Assembly (NCBI GenBank): GCA_023150345.1
Contig: JAKLLB010000017.1
Coordinates: 1-54,733 of the forward strand
DNA: 54,733 nucleotides
Origin: Aquabacterium sp.
GTDB taxonomy: Bacteria; Pseudomonadota; Gammaproteobacteria; Burkholderiales; Burkholderiaceae_C
Reading direction: 5' to 3'
A model generated the notes under the pieces. That model searched no databases. It was not told the DNA's origin and saw only the letters and a program-made list of their open reading frames with translations. Below are positions 26,136 through 34,363 of the stretch, in pieces; the first letter of the stretch is position 1; each line of letters opens with the position of its first letter. The translations under genes and the position numbers were made by a program.

Positions 26136-27158
26136 ATGTCCACTTCGTCGCCCACCCTCACCGGCACCGAACTGGTGCCCGTGGCCAGCGCCGCCCGCGG
26201 CGGCATTCCCATCGCCAACCTGAGGTCGGTCTACCGTTGCGAGGACGTCGAGCGCCGGCTCAACCGCCTGCCGAACAAGGAACACGAAAGTCTGCGCAAC
26301 ACCTACGAGCGCATGCTCGAAAAGGGGCCGCAGCGCTTCCAGGTCAAGCCTTCGGGCGTACCGGCGATGGACCACCTGTACGACGAGCTGCCCAACTTCC
26401 ACGAGGCACTGGACGACATCCGCCGCCAGTTGGCGCTGTGCCACGACAGCCGCGACGCACTCGAGATCACGCCCATGCTCCTGCTGGGCCCGCCGGGCGT
26501 GGGCAAGACCCACTTCGCGCGGGAAGTCGCCCAGTTGCTGGGCACCGGCATGGGCTTCGTCTCGATGAGCTCGCTCACCGCTGGATGGGTGCTCAGCGGG
26601 GCGTCGTCCCAATGGAAGGGCGCGCGGCCAGGCAAGGTATTCGAGACGCTGGTCGAAGGCCAGTATGCCAACCCGGTCATGGTGGTCGACGAGATCGACA
26701 AGGCCCGCGGCGAGCACGCCTACGACCCGTTGGGCGCGTTGTACAGCCTGCTCGAGCACGAGACCGCCGGCACCTTCATCGACGAGTTCGCCGAGGTCGC
26801 CGTCGACGCCAGCCAGGTCATCTGGGTGGCCACGGCCAATGACGAGCGCTCCATACCCGAGCCCATCTTGAACCGGGTGAACGTGTACGAAGTGCGCATG
26901 CCCGACCGCGACGCTGCACGCGCGATCGCGCGGCGCCTGTACGACGGCATCCGCGGCCAGCACGACTGGGGTCGCCGCTTCGAGCCCGAGCCGGCCGAGC
27001 CAGTGCTCGCGTGCATGGCCGAACTGGCTCCGCGCGAGATGCGCCGTGCCTGGATGACGGCCTTCGGCAACGCCCGGCTCGACGGCCGCGACCGCATCGA
27101 ACCGCGCGACCTGCCCGAGGCGCACGGCAAACGCGCGCCCATCGGTTTCGTGCAGTAG
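26136..27158 (+). CDS. AAA+ ATPase, Lon-like ATPase domain without protease domain
   Basis: 340 aa, cytosolic. An N-terminal segment (about 35-85) rich in charge precedes the AAA+ module: Walker A GPPGVGKT at 118-125, Walker B VMVVDEID at 181-188, sensor 1 at VIWVATAND and an arginine-finger region in IPEPILNRVNVYEV. The order and wording of the motifs resemble the ATPase core of Lon, but the Lon substrate-binding N-domain and the Ser-Lys protease domain are absent. The start at 26136 follows GGAGGT at good spacing. Its target is unknown; it may act as an unfoldase or remodelling factor. Confidence 0.88.
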   Translation: MSTSSPTLTGTELVPVASAARGGIPIANLRSVYRCEDVERRLNRLPNKEHESLRNTYERMLEKGPQRFQVKPSGVPAMDHLYDELPNFHEALDDIRRQLALCHDSRDALEITPMLLLGPPGVGKTHFAREVAQLLGTGMGFVSMSSLTAGWVLSGASSQWKGARPGKVFETLVEGQYANPVMVVDEIDKARGEHAYDPLGALYSLLEHETAGTFIDEFAEVAVDASQVIWVATANDERSIPEPILNRVNVYEVRMPDRDAARAIARRLYDGIRGQHDWGRRFEPEPAEPVLACMAELAPREMRRAWMTAFGNARLDGRDRIEPRDLPEAHGKRAPIGFVQ

Positions 27159-27191
27159 GCAGCTGCAGCTCGGCGTGGCACGGGGTGCGCC

Positions 27192-27197
27192 TATCAT
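27192..27197 (+). promoter_or_regulatory. -10-like hexamer abutting the 5'-nucleotidase start
   Basis: TATCAT lies 6 bp before the ATG at 27204, with only C residues between and no Shine-Dalgarno. If used, the mRNA would be leaderless. No clear -35 is visible. Confidence 0.3.
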
Positions 27198-27203
27198 CCC
27201 CCC

Positions 27204-28121
27204 ATGCCCCTGCCCGACCCCAAGCGCCTGGTGATCGCGCTGTCTTCGCGTGCGTTGTTCGATTTCGAGGACGAGAACCGGGTGTTCGAGGCCGCCGACG
27301 ATCGCGCCTACATGCGGCTGCAGCTCGAGCGACTGGAGCAGCCGGCGCCGCCGGGGGTGGCCTTTTCGCTGGTTCGCAAGCTGCTGGCGTTCAACGGCGA
27401 TGTGCCGGGTTCGCGCGTGGAGGTGGTGGTGCTGTCGCGCAACGACCCGGTGTCGGGGCTGCGCGTGTTCCGCTCCTGCCAGCACTACGGGCTGCCGGTC
27501 GAGCGCGGCGTGTTCACGAGGGGCGAGTCACCCTGGCGTTACCTGCGCCCGCTGGCGGCACGGTTGTTCCTGTCTGCCAACGAGGCCGATGTTCGATCGG
27601 CGCTGGATGCCGGCGTGCCCGCTGCGCGGGTGCTGCCGCATGCGGCGCGGGCCAGCGATGCCCATCCGCGCGAGCTGCGCATCGCCTTCGACGGCGATGC
27701 CGTGCTGTTTTCCGACGAGGCCGAGCGCGTGTACCAGCGCGATGGCCTCGATGCGTTCCAGGCACACGAGGCCGGCCTGGCCGGCACGCCGCTGCCGCCG
27801 GGTCCGTTCCTGCCGCTGCTGCGGGCCTTGCACCAGTTGCGCGAGGCGGCCGACCCGGCGGGCATGCGCATCCGCACGGCTCTGGTGACGGCGCGCAGCG
27901 CGCCAGCGCATGAGCGGGCCATCCGCACGCTGATGGACGGGCGCATCGATGTCGATGAAGCCATGTTCCTGGGCGGGTTGCCCAAGGGTGAGTTCCTGCG
28001 CGAGTTCGAGCCCGACTTCTTCTTCGACGATCAGAGCCGCCATGTGCTGAGCGCCGCCGATCACGTGCCCGTGGGCCATGTGACGGGCGGCTGCCTGAAC
28101 ACGGACCAGCCCGTGGCCTGA
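27204..28121 (+). CDS. 5'-nucleotidase, cytosolic type I-like
   Basis: 305 aa, similar to the cytosolic 5'-nucleotidase 1A/1B family of HAD-like phosphatases that release the 5' phosphate of nucleoside monophosphates. Visible: the N-terminal IALSSRALFDFEDENRVFE with a nucleophile-region Asp, FSLVRKLLAFN, VVVLSRNDPVSGLRVF, and the second acidic stretch RIAFDGDAVLFSDEAERV (about 153-170), followed by FLGGLPKGEFLREFEPDFFFDD near the C-terminus, all typical. It stands alone, convergent with the next gene. Confidence 0.88.
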   Translation: MPLPDPKRLVIALSSRALFDFEDENRVFEAADDRAYMRLQLERLEQPAPPGVAFSLVRKLLAFNGDVPGSRVEVVVLSRNDPVSGLRVFRSCQHYGLPVERGVFTRGESPWRYLRPLAARLFLSANEADVRSALDAGVPAARVLPHAARASDAHPRELRIAFDGDAVLFSDEAERVYQRDGLDAFQAHEAGLAGTPLPPGPFLPLLRALHQLREAADPAGMRIRTALVTARSAPAHERAIRTLMDGRIDVDEAMFLGGLPKGEFLREFEPDFFFDDQSRHVLSAADHVPVGHVTGGCLNTDQPVA

Positions 28122-28167
28122 TCCCCCACGGGCCGTGCAGCACCCAGCGCGGCCAGGAAGCGACGGA

Positions 28168-28584
28168 TCAGCGAGCGGCTGCGGCCACCTGGGTGCGCCG
28201 CGCGCGCGCCTCGGCGATCAGCGACTCGCGCAAGGGCTCGACCAGAGCGAGGACCAGCGGGTCTTCCAAGGCGGGCTGCGGCACCAACGGGCGGTGGGTG
28301 CTGGCCACATGTGCCAGCATGCGCTCGAAGGATGCACCGGCAGCGTCGTGGCGGGCCCAGTTCACGGCCTGGGCCGGCATGCCGTCGCGCAGCGGCTGCA
28401 CCATCGCGGCCAGCAGCGGGTCGTGGGCTGCGGAGGCTTGGGCGGGCACGGCGGCCACGCAGGTGCATGCGGTGTGATCGAGCATGCGGTCAAAGCTGGC
28501 GCGCACAGGATCCTGCGCCTGGGCCAGGCCGGTGGCCAGCAGGGCAGCAGCGGTGGCAGCGGAAAGGCGGATGGTGCGGTTCAT
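28168..28584 (-). CDS. Periplasmic protein with an internal duplication, function unknown
   Basis: 138 aa. A signal peptide (about 1-23, cleavage after AQA) is followed by two related units of about 40 residues: R28-M69 (RASFDRMLDHT ... DPLLAAMVQPLRDGM) and G84-L122 (GASFERMLAHV ... DPLVLALVEPLRESL). Two cysteines (C40, C42) are near the end of the first half-unit only. The ATG at 28584 follows AGGAGC. Related exported proteins with the same RASFxRML start occur in Burkholderiales, to my knowledge without a function. Confidence 0.7.
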   Translation of the reverse strand: MNRTIRLSAATAAALLATGLAQAQDPVRASFDRMLDHTACTCVAAVPAQASAAHDPLLAAMVQPLRDGMPAQAVNWARHDAAGASFERMLAHVASTHRPLVPQPALEDPLVLALVEPLRESLIAEARARRTQVAAAAR

Positions 28585-28643
28585 GGCGGGGCTCCTACAG
28601 GGTGTGTGCCGCCATGATCGGCCGCGCCCGTATCAGGACCGCT

Positions 28644-29390
28644 TCACTGCCGCGCCCGGCCTGTTTCGTTTGTGCCAGCCTCGTTGTCGTAGCGGCGCAG
28701 CCCGTCCAGGTCGAGCACACGCACGCCACCGTAGTCCACGCGTATGAGTCCCCTGGAACGAAGCGCACTCAGGGCTTCATTGGTGCGCTGTCGCGACAGC
28801 CCCACCAGGTAGGCCAGCTCCTGCTGCGTGATGCGCAGCAGCGTGCCCACGCCGGGGTAGAGCACCGGGTGGAACAGCGCGGCGAGGTTGCGCGCCACGC
28901 GCACGTCCGGGTGGCTCTGGCGGTCGATTTCGCGGGCTGCGATGAACTGGCCCAACCGTTCGTTGAGCTGGTTCATCACGAAGCGGTTGAACGGAATGCT
29001 GCGATCGAGCAGCGCCAGGAACTCGGCCATGGGCAGCCCGGCCACCACGCTCTTGCGCAAGGCCTCGATGTGGTAGCGATAGGTCTCGCGCTTGAGCAGC
29101 GTGCCCTCGCCGAACCACGCGCCAGGCGGAATGCCGGTGAAGGTGACCTGGGCGCCGCCCCGGCTGTCGTTGCTCATCTTCAGCAGGCCCTCGATCACCC
29201 CGAACCAGTACGTGGGTGGCCGCCCGACCCGGCAGATGCGATCACCGGGCAGCGCGGTGGCCACCATCAATGAATCGGCCGCACGGTGGCGGTCGGGTTC
29301 GTCGAGCGCGCGCAGCCACGGAATCGAGTCGAGCTCGGCCGGAGTCGGCGCGCGCGCACGCTCGCGCAATGGCGTCACGGGTCGGGTCAC
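28644..29390 (-). CDS. Crp/Fnr family transcriptional regulator
   Basis: 248 aa. The cyclic-nucleotide-binding-like domain covers about 30-140 (LPGDRICRVGRPPTYWFGVIEGLLKM; GAWFGEGTLLKRETYRYHIEA), a dimer helix follows, and the helix-turn-helix lies at about 186-212 (ITQQELAYLVGLSRQRTNEAL). No cysteine cluster for Fe-S is present, so it is not an FNR-type oxygen sensor. The start is GTG at 29390 without a good ribosome site. It diverges from the acyl-CoA ligase/Liv operon, and an inverted repeat 19 bp upstream suggests control of itself and perhaps that operon. Confidence 0.92.
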   Translation of the reverse strand: MTRPVTPLRERARAPTPAELDSIPWLRALDEPDRHRAADSLMVATALPGDRICRVGRPPTYWFGVIEGLLKMSNDSRGGAQVTFTGIPPGAWFGEGTLLKRETYRYHIEALRKSVVAGLPMAEFLALLDRSIPFNRFVMNQLNERLGQFIAAREIDRQSHPDVRVARNLAALFHPVLYPGVGTLLRITQQELAYLVGLSRQRTNEALSALRSRGLIRVDYGGVRVLDLDGLRRYDNEAGTNETGRARQ

Positions 29391-29408
29391 GGTATGGGGG
29401 AAAGTCCG

Positions 29409-29425
29409 CTAGGGTGAGACCCTAG
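29409..29425. promoter_or_regulatory. Perfect inverted repeat, candidate operator
   Basis: CTAGGGT-GAG-ACCCTAG, two 7-bp arms around 3 bp, placed 19 bp before the Crp/Fnr start codon and about 105 bp before the ligase start. A dimeric regulator site is likely; binding by the neighbouring Crp/Fnr protein is inference. A second shorter repeat, GTCG-GAC-CGAC, lies at about 29433-29443. Confidence 0.5.
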
Positions 29426-29530
29426 GATTGTCGTCGGACCGACATCCTGACGTCAAACCAACACCTAGCATCCGCCTCCAATGACAACACGGGCCTGCAG
29501 GCCCGGGGCCCCGCAACGAAGGAGTCGCTG

Positions 29531-31477
29531 GTGCAAACGACGTTTCCCCGACTGATGCTCGAGCATGCCCGGCAGCGACCGAACGCCGCCGCCCTGCGCG
29601 AGAAGATCTACGGCATCTGGCAGACCACCACCTGGAGCGCGCTCAGCCAGGAGGTGCGCTTCCTGGCCTGCGGCATGGCCGAGGCCGGGCTGCGCCGCGG
29701 CGACCACATCGTCGTGGTCGGCGAGAACCGTCCGCGCCTGTATGCGGCCATGCTGGCAGCGCAAGCCCTGGGCGCCATCCCCGTGCCGCTGTACCAGGAC
29801 GCGGTGGCCACCGAGTTCGTGTACCCCATCAACAACGCCGATGTGTGCTTTGCGGTGGTGGAGGATCAGGAGCAGGTCGACAAGCTGCTCGAGATCCGTC
29901 CGCAATGCCCGCAGTTGGCGCGCATCTGGTTCGACGACCCGCGCGGACTGCGCAAGTACGACGAGGCCGGGCTGGCATCGCTCGATGCCCTGATCGAAGC
30001 CGGCAAGGCCCGCCACGCACGCGAACCCAAGTTCTTCGATGCCGAGGTGGCCACCGGCGAACCGCAAGACGTGGCGGCCATGTTCTTCACGTCGGGCACG
30101 ACCGGCAACCCCAAGGGCGTGGTGCACTCGCACTTCACCTTGCTCGATCGCGCCAACGCCGGCAAGTCGTTCGACCAGCTCACCGAGAGCGAAGAGGTAC
30201 TGGCCTACCTGCCACCGGCCTGGATCGGGCAGAACATCTTCAGCTACGCGCAGTGGCTGGCCTGCGGCTACGTCGTGAATTGCCCGGAGTCGGCCGCCAC
30301 GGTGATGATCGACCTGAAGGAAGTCGGCCCCACCTACTACTTCGCCCCGCCGCGCATCTTCGAAGGGCTGCTCACCAGCGTGATGATCCGCATGGAAGAC
30401 GCCGGGGCGTTCAAGAAGTGGTTGTTCCACACCTGCATGGCGGTGGCCCGCCGTGTGGGCCCGGCCCGCATGGACGGCAAGCCGGTTTCGTTCATCGATA
30501 CCCTGAAGTGGCAACTGGGCAACCTGTTCATCTTCGGGCCGCTGCGCAACACGCTGGGCTTTTCTCGGGTGCGAGTGGCCTACACCGCAGGCGAAGCCAT
30601 CGGGCCCGACCTGTTCACGTTCTACCGTTCGGTGGGGATCAACCTGAAGCAGCTCTACGGCTCCACCGAGACCGCCGTGTTCGTCTGCCTGCAACCCGAC
30701 CACGAGGTCAAGGCCGACACGGTGGGCGTGCCCATCGATGGCGTCGAGATCAAGCTGGCCGACTCCGGCGAGATCCTCGTCAAGTCGCCGGGCCTGCTCA
30801 AGGAGTACTACAAGAACCCCGCCGCCACCGCGGAAGTGCTCACGCCCGAGGGCTGGTACCACACCGGCGATGCCGGCTTCATCGACGCCAGTGGGCACCT
30901 GAAGATCATCGACCGCGCCAAGGATGTCGGCCGCATCAAGGGTGGCCCGAACGACGGTGCCATGTTTGCCCCGAAGTACGTGGAGAACAAGCTGAAGTTC
31001 TTCCCGCACATCAAGGAGGCCGTGGCCTTCGGCGATGGCCGCGACCACGTGTGCGCCTTCATCAACATCGACTTCGAGGCCGTTGGCAACTGGGCGGAGA
31101 AGCGCAACCTGCCCTATGCCGGCTACACCGACCTGGCCGGCAAGCCCGAGGTCTACGAGCTCATCCGCGAGTGCGTGGAGAAGGTGAACGCCGACCTGGC
31201 GCAGGACGACAAGCTCGCCGGCAGCCAGATCAGCCGCTTCCTGGTGCTGCACAAGGAACTCGACGCCGACGACGGCGAGATGACCCGCACGCGCAAGGTC
31301 AAGCGCGGCTTCATTGCCGACAAGTACGCCGTGCTGATCGACGCGCTGTACGGCGGCAAGACCGAGCAGTTCATCGAGACGGCCGTGAAGTTCGAAGATG
31401 GCCGCACCGGCAGCGTGTCGGCCACGCTGAAGATCAGCGACGTGAAGACGTTTCCCGCGATAAAGAGGGCTGCCTGA
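29531..31477 (+). CDS. AMP-dependent acyl-CoA synthetase, long-chain FadD15-like
   Basis: 648 aa, adenylate-forming ligase that would activate a carboxylic acid to its CoA thioester. Motifs: P-loop FTSGTTGNPKG at about 186-196, YGSTETAVF near 377-385, the GWYHTGDAGFIDASGHLKI hinge region, DRAKDVGRIKGG, and a C-terminal GEMTRTRKVKR where the family has its final lysine motif. The start is GTG at 29531 preceded by AAGGAG. Its stop overlaps livG (TGATG). Linkage to a Liv-type transporter suggests that it traps the imported acid, probably aromatic or branched, rather than serving general fatty-acid metabolism. Confidence 0.92.
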   Translation: MQTTFPRLMLEHARQRPNAAALREKIYGIWQTTTWSALSQEVRFLACGMAEAGLRRGDHIVVVGENRPRLYAAMLAAQALGAIPVPLYQDAVATEFVYPINNADVCFAVVEDQEQVDKLLEIRPQCPQLARIWFDDPRGLRKYDEAGLASLDALIEAGKARHAREPKFFDAEVATGEPQDVAAMFFTSGTTGNPKGVVHSHFTLLDRANAGKSFDQLTESEEVLAYLPPAWIGQNIFSYAQWLACGYVVNCPESAATVMIDLKEVGPTYYFAPPRIFEGLLTSVMIRMEDAGAFKKWLFHTCMAVARRVGPARMDGKPVSFIDTLKWQLGNLFIFGPLRNTLGFSRVRVAYTAGEAIGPDLFTFYRSVGINLKQLYGSTETAVFVCLQPDHEVKADTVGVPIDGVEIKLADSGEILVKSPGLLKEYYKNPAATAEVLTPEGWYHTGDAGFIDASGHLKIIDRAKDVGRIKGGPNDGAMFAPKYVENKLKFFPHIKEAVAFGDGRDHVCAFINIDFEAVGNWAEKRNLPYAGYTDLAGKPEVYELIRECVEKVNADLAQDDKLAGSQISRFLVLHKELDADDGEMTRTRKVKRGFIADKYAVLIDALYGGKTEQFIETAVKFEDGRTGSVSATLKISDVKTFPAIKRAA

Positions 31478-32262
31478 TGGGCGCGCGACAGACCGGGGAC
31501 GTGATCCTCGATATCCAGAACATCTCGCTGGCCTTCGGCGGAGTCAAGGCGCTCACCGACATCAGCTTCAACGTGCGCGAGCATGAGGTTCGCGCCATCA
31601 TCGGGCCCAACGGCGCTGGCAAGAGCTCGATGCTCAACTGCATCAACGGTGTCTACACGCCCCAGCACGGCTCGATCACCTTCCGCGGCCAGACCTTCAG
31701 CCACATGAACTCGCGCCAGGTGGCCGAGATGGGCGTGGCGCGCACGTTCCAGAACCTGGCGCTGTTCAAGGGCATGAGCGTGATCGACAACATCATGACC
31801 GGCCGCAACATGAAGATGAAATGCAACATCTTCCAGCAGGCCTTGCGGTTGGGGCCGGCCGAGCGCGAGGAGACGGTCCACCGCGAATTCGTCGAGCACA
31901 TCATCGACTTCCTCGAGATCCAGGCCCATCGCAAGACGCCGGTGGGGCGGCTGCCCTACGGCCTGCAGAAGCGGGTCGACCTCGGCCGCGCGCTGGCCAT
32001 GGAGCCGCAGGTGCTGCTGCTGGACGAGCCCATGGCCGGCATGAACGTCGAGGAGAAGCAGGACATGTGCCGCTTCGTCCTCGACATCAACGAGGAGTTC
32101 GGCACCACCATCGTGCTGATCGAGCACGACATGGGCGTGGTGATGGACATCTCCGACCGCGTGGTGGTGCTCGACTACGGCAAGAAGATCGGCGACGGCA
32201 CCCCCGACGAGGTGCGCACCAACGAGGACGTGATCAGCGCGTACCTCGGCACGTCTCACTGA
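31477..32262 (+). CDS. Branched-chain amino acid-type ABC transporter ATPase LivG-like
   Basis: 261 aa. Walker A GPNGAGKS at 43-50, the long LivG insert (FSHMNSRQVAEMGVARTFQNLALF), signature LPYGLQKRVDLGRAL in place of LSGGQ, as common in LivG, and Walker B VLLLDEPMAGMN. It overlaps the ligase stop by one base, showing that ligase and transporter are co-translated. It pairs with the LivF-like ATPase at 35870. Confidence 0.94.
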   Translation: MGARQTGDVILDIQNISLAFGGVKALTDISFNVREHEVRAIIGPNGAGKSSMLNCINGVYTPQHGSITFRGQTFSHMNSRQVAEMGVARTFQNLALFKGMSVIDNIMTGRNMKMKCNIFQQALRLGPAEREETVHREFVEHIIDFLEIQAHRKTPVGRLPYGLQKRVDLGRALAMEPQVLLLDEPMAGMNVEEKQDMCRFVLDINEEFGTTIVLIEHDMGVVMDISDRVVVLDYGKKIGDGTPDEVRTNEDVISAYLGTSH

Positions 32263-32274
32263 GGGCACACGACC

Positions 32275-33204
32275 ATGGCTTTCTTCCTCGAAACCCTGAT
32301 CGGCGGGCTGATGTCGGGCATGCTCTATGCCCTGGTGGCACTGGGCTTCGTGCTCATCTTCAAGGCCTCGGGCGTCTTCAATTTCGCACAGGGCGCAATG
32401 GTGCTGTTTGCCGCACTGGCGATGGCGCGCTTCGCGGAGTGGATTCCACAGCTCACCGGCCTGGACAGTCGCTTCCTGGCCAATGTGCTGGCCTTTCTCG
32501 GCGCGATGGCAGTCATGATCGCAGCGGCCTGGATCATCGAGCGGCTCGTACTCGGCAAGCTCGTCAATCAGGAAGGCATCACGCTGCTGATGGCGACACT
32601 GGGCATCACCTACTTCCTCGACGGCTTCGGCCAGACGGTGTTCGGGTCCGACATCTACAAGATCGACGTGGGCATGCCCAAGGACCCGATCTTCCTGCTG
32701 GAGTCGGTATTCCAGGGTGGTGTCCTGGTGAGCCAGGAAGACTTGGTTGCGGCCGCAGTGGCGGCGCTGCTGGTCGCGGCCCTGGCTGCGTTCTTCCAGT
32801 ACACCGGCACCGGTCGTGCGCTGCGCGCCGTGGCCGACGACCATCAGGCCGCGCAGTCGATCGGCATTCCGCTCAACCGCATCTGGGTCATCGTCTGGAG
32901 CGTTGCCGGCTTCGTCGCGCTGGTGGCCGGCGTCATCTGGGGCAGCAAGCTGGGCGTGCAGTTCTCGCTGTCGCTGGTGGCGCTCAAGGCGCTGCCGGTG
33001 GTCATCCTGGGCGGCCTCACCTCGGTTCCGGGCGCCATCATCGGCGGGCTGATCATCGGCGTCGGCGAAAAGCTGTCCGAGGTCTTCCTGGGCCCCATGC
33101 TGGGCGGCGGCATCGAGATCTGGTTCGCCTACGCGCTGGCGCTGCTGTTCCTGCTGGTGCGACCGCAGGGCCTGTTCGGCGAAAAGATCATCGATCGCGT
33201 CTGA
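32275..33204 (+). CDS. Branched-chain amino acid-type ABC transporter permease LivH-like
   Basis: 309 aa, polytopic inner-membrane permease. It opens FFLETLIGGLMSGMLYALVALG, the LivH N-terminus, shows GVFNFAQGAMVLFAAL and RALRAVADDHQAAQSIGIPLNRI (cytoplasmic loop facing the ATPase), and ends RPQGLFGEKIIDRV. Located 12 bp after livG and 18 bp before livM. Confidence 0.94.
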   Translation: MAFFLETLIGGLMSGMLYALVALGFVLIFKASGVFNFAQGAMVLFAALAMARFAEWIPQLTGLDSRFLANVLAFLGAMAVMIAAAWIIERLVLGKLVNQEGITLLMATLGITYFLDGFGQTVFGSDIYKIDVGMPKDPIFLLESVFQGGVLVSQEDLVAAAVAALLVAALAAFFQYTGTGRALRAVADDHQAAQSIGIPLNRIWVIVWSVAGFVALVAGVIWGSKLGVQFSLSLVALKALPVVILGGLTSVPGAIIGGLIIGVGEKLSEVFLGPMLGGGIEIWFAYALALLFLLVRPQGLFGEKIIDRV

Positions 33205-33222
33205 GCGCACAAGGAGAAACAC

Positions 33223-34281
33223 ATGCTCTACCGCGAGAACGGCCAGTTCAAGACCAGCTACAGGGCCGACCAGCAGATCTTCCCGATCCTGCAGGACCGC
33301 ATCGTCATGCTGGCGCTGCTGGCGGTGGCCTTCATCGTCGTGCCGGGCCTGGCACCGGAGTACCTGTTCCGCGCCATCCTCATCCCGTTCCTGATCCTGT
33401 CGCTGGCCGCGCTGGGGCTGAACATCCTGGTGGGCTACTGCGGTCAGATCTCGCTGGGCACCGGCGGCTTCATGGCGGTAGGCGCCTACGCCGCATACAA
33501 CTTCCTCATCCGCATCGACGGAATGCCCGCTGTGGCTGCCATCTTGATGGGTGGGGTGTGTGCCACCGTGGTCGGCGTGTTGTTCGGCATCCCGAGCCTG
33601 CGCATCAAGGGCCTGTACCTCGCGGTGGCCACCCTGGCGGCCCAGTTCTTCACCGACTGGGCGTTCCTGCGCATCAAGTGGTTCACGAACGACTCCTCGT
33701 CGGGATCGGTGAGCGTGGCCGACCTGTCGGTGATGGGCTGGACCATCGACACGCCGGCCGACAAGTACCTGTTCTGTCTGGCGTTCCTGGTGATCTTCGC
33801 GCTGCTGGCCAAGAATCTGGTGCGCAGCAACATCGGCCGCGAGTGGATGGCCATGCGCGACATGGACGTGGCCGCAGCCGTCATCGGCATCCGACCGGTC
33901 TACGCCAAGCTCACCGCATTCGCCGTCAGCTCGTTCTACGTGGGTGTGGCCGGCGCGCTGTGGGGCTTCGTGCACCTGGGCTCGTGGGAGCCGGCCGCTT
34001 TTTCGATCGACCGCTCGTTCCAGCTGCTGTTCATGGTGATCATCGGCGGCCTGGGTTCGATCATGGGCAGCTTCTTCGGTGCCGCTTTCATCGTCGTGCT
34101 GCCGATCGCGCTGGACAACCTGACGGTGCTGGTGGGTCTGTCCACGGCCACCGCTTCACACCTGACCTACATGATCTTCGGCGCATTGATCGTCTTCTTC
34201 CTGATCGTTGAACCGCACGGGCTGGCCCGCTTGTGGTCGATCGGCAAGGAAAAGCTGCGACTTTGGCCATTTCCGCACTGA
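33223..34281 (+). CDS. Branched-chain amino acid-type ABC transporter permease LivM-like
   Basis: 352 aa, second permease. Conserved LivM features: LAALGLNILVGYCGQISLGTGGFMAVGAYAA, the EAA-like loop NIGREWMAMRDMDVAAAVIGI and a C-terminal VEPHGLARLW. The ATG at 33223 follows AAGGAGAAAC at ideal spacing. The N-terminal 30 residues are a hydrophilic cytoplasmic extension. Confidence 0.94.
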   Translation: MLYRENGQFKTSYRADQQIFPILQDRIVMLALLAVAFIVVPGLAPEYLFRAILIPFLILSLAALGLNILVGYCGQISLGTGGFMAVGAYAAYNFLIRIDGMPAVAAILMGGVCATVVGVLFGIPSLRIKGLYLAVATLAAQFFTDWAFLRIKWFTNDSSSGSVSVADLSVMGWTIDTPADKYLFCLAFLVIFALLAKNLVRSNIGREWMAMRDMDVAAAVIGIRPVYAKLTAFAVSSFYVGVAGALWGFVHLGSWEPAAFSIDRSFQLLFMVIIGGLGSIMGSFFGAAFIVVLPIALDNLTVLVGLSTATASHLTYMIFGALIVFFLIVEPHGLARLWSIGKEKLRLWPFPH

Positions 34282-34363
34282 AGCGGTGGGCCGCCTTGCG
34301 CACGGACCTGTTTTCCCCAAGCGCACTGACGAGTGCAACATCGTTCCACCTCTGGAGGCAGAC

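Noticed and set aside
26665-26871. 68-codon Ser/Pro/Thr-rich open frame inside the AAA+ gene
   Set aside because: Out-of-frame shadow; the AAA+ frame carries Walker and sensor motifs across the same bases.
31153-33975. 940-codon open frame antisense to the liv genes
   Set aside because: Same cause: third-position GC bias leaves the opposite frame open. The sense frames carry clear transporter motifs.
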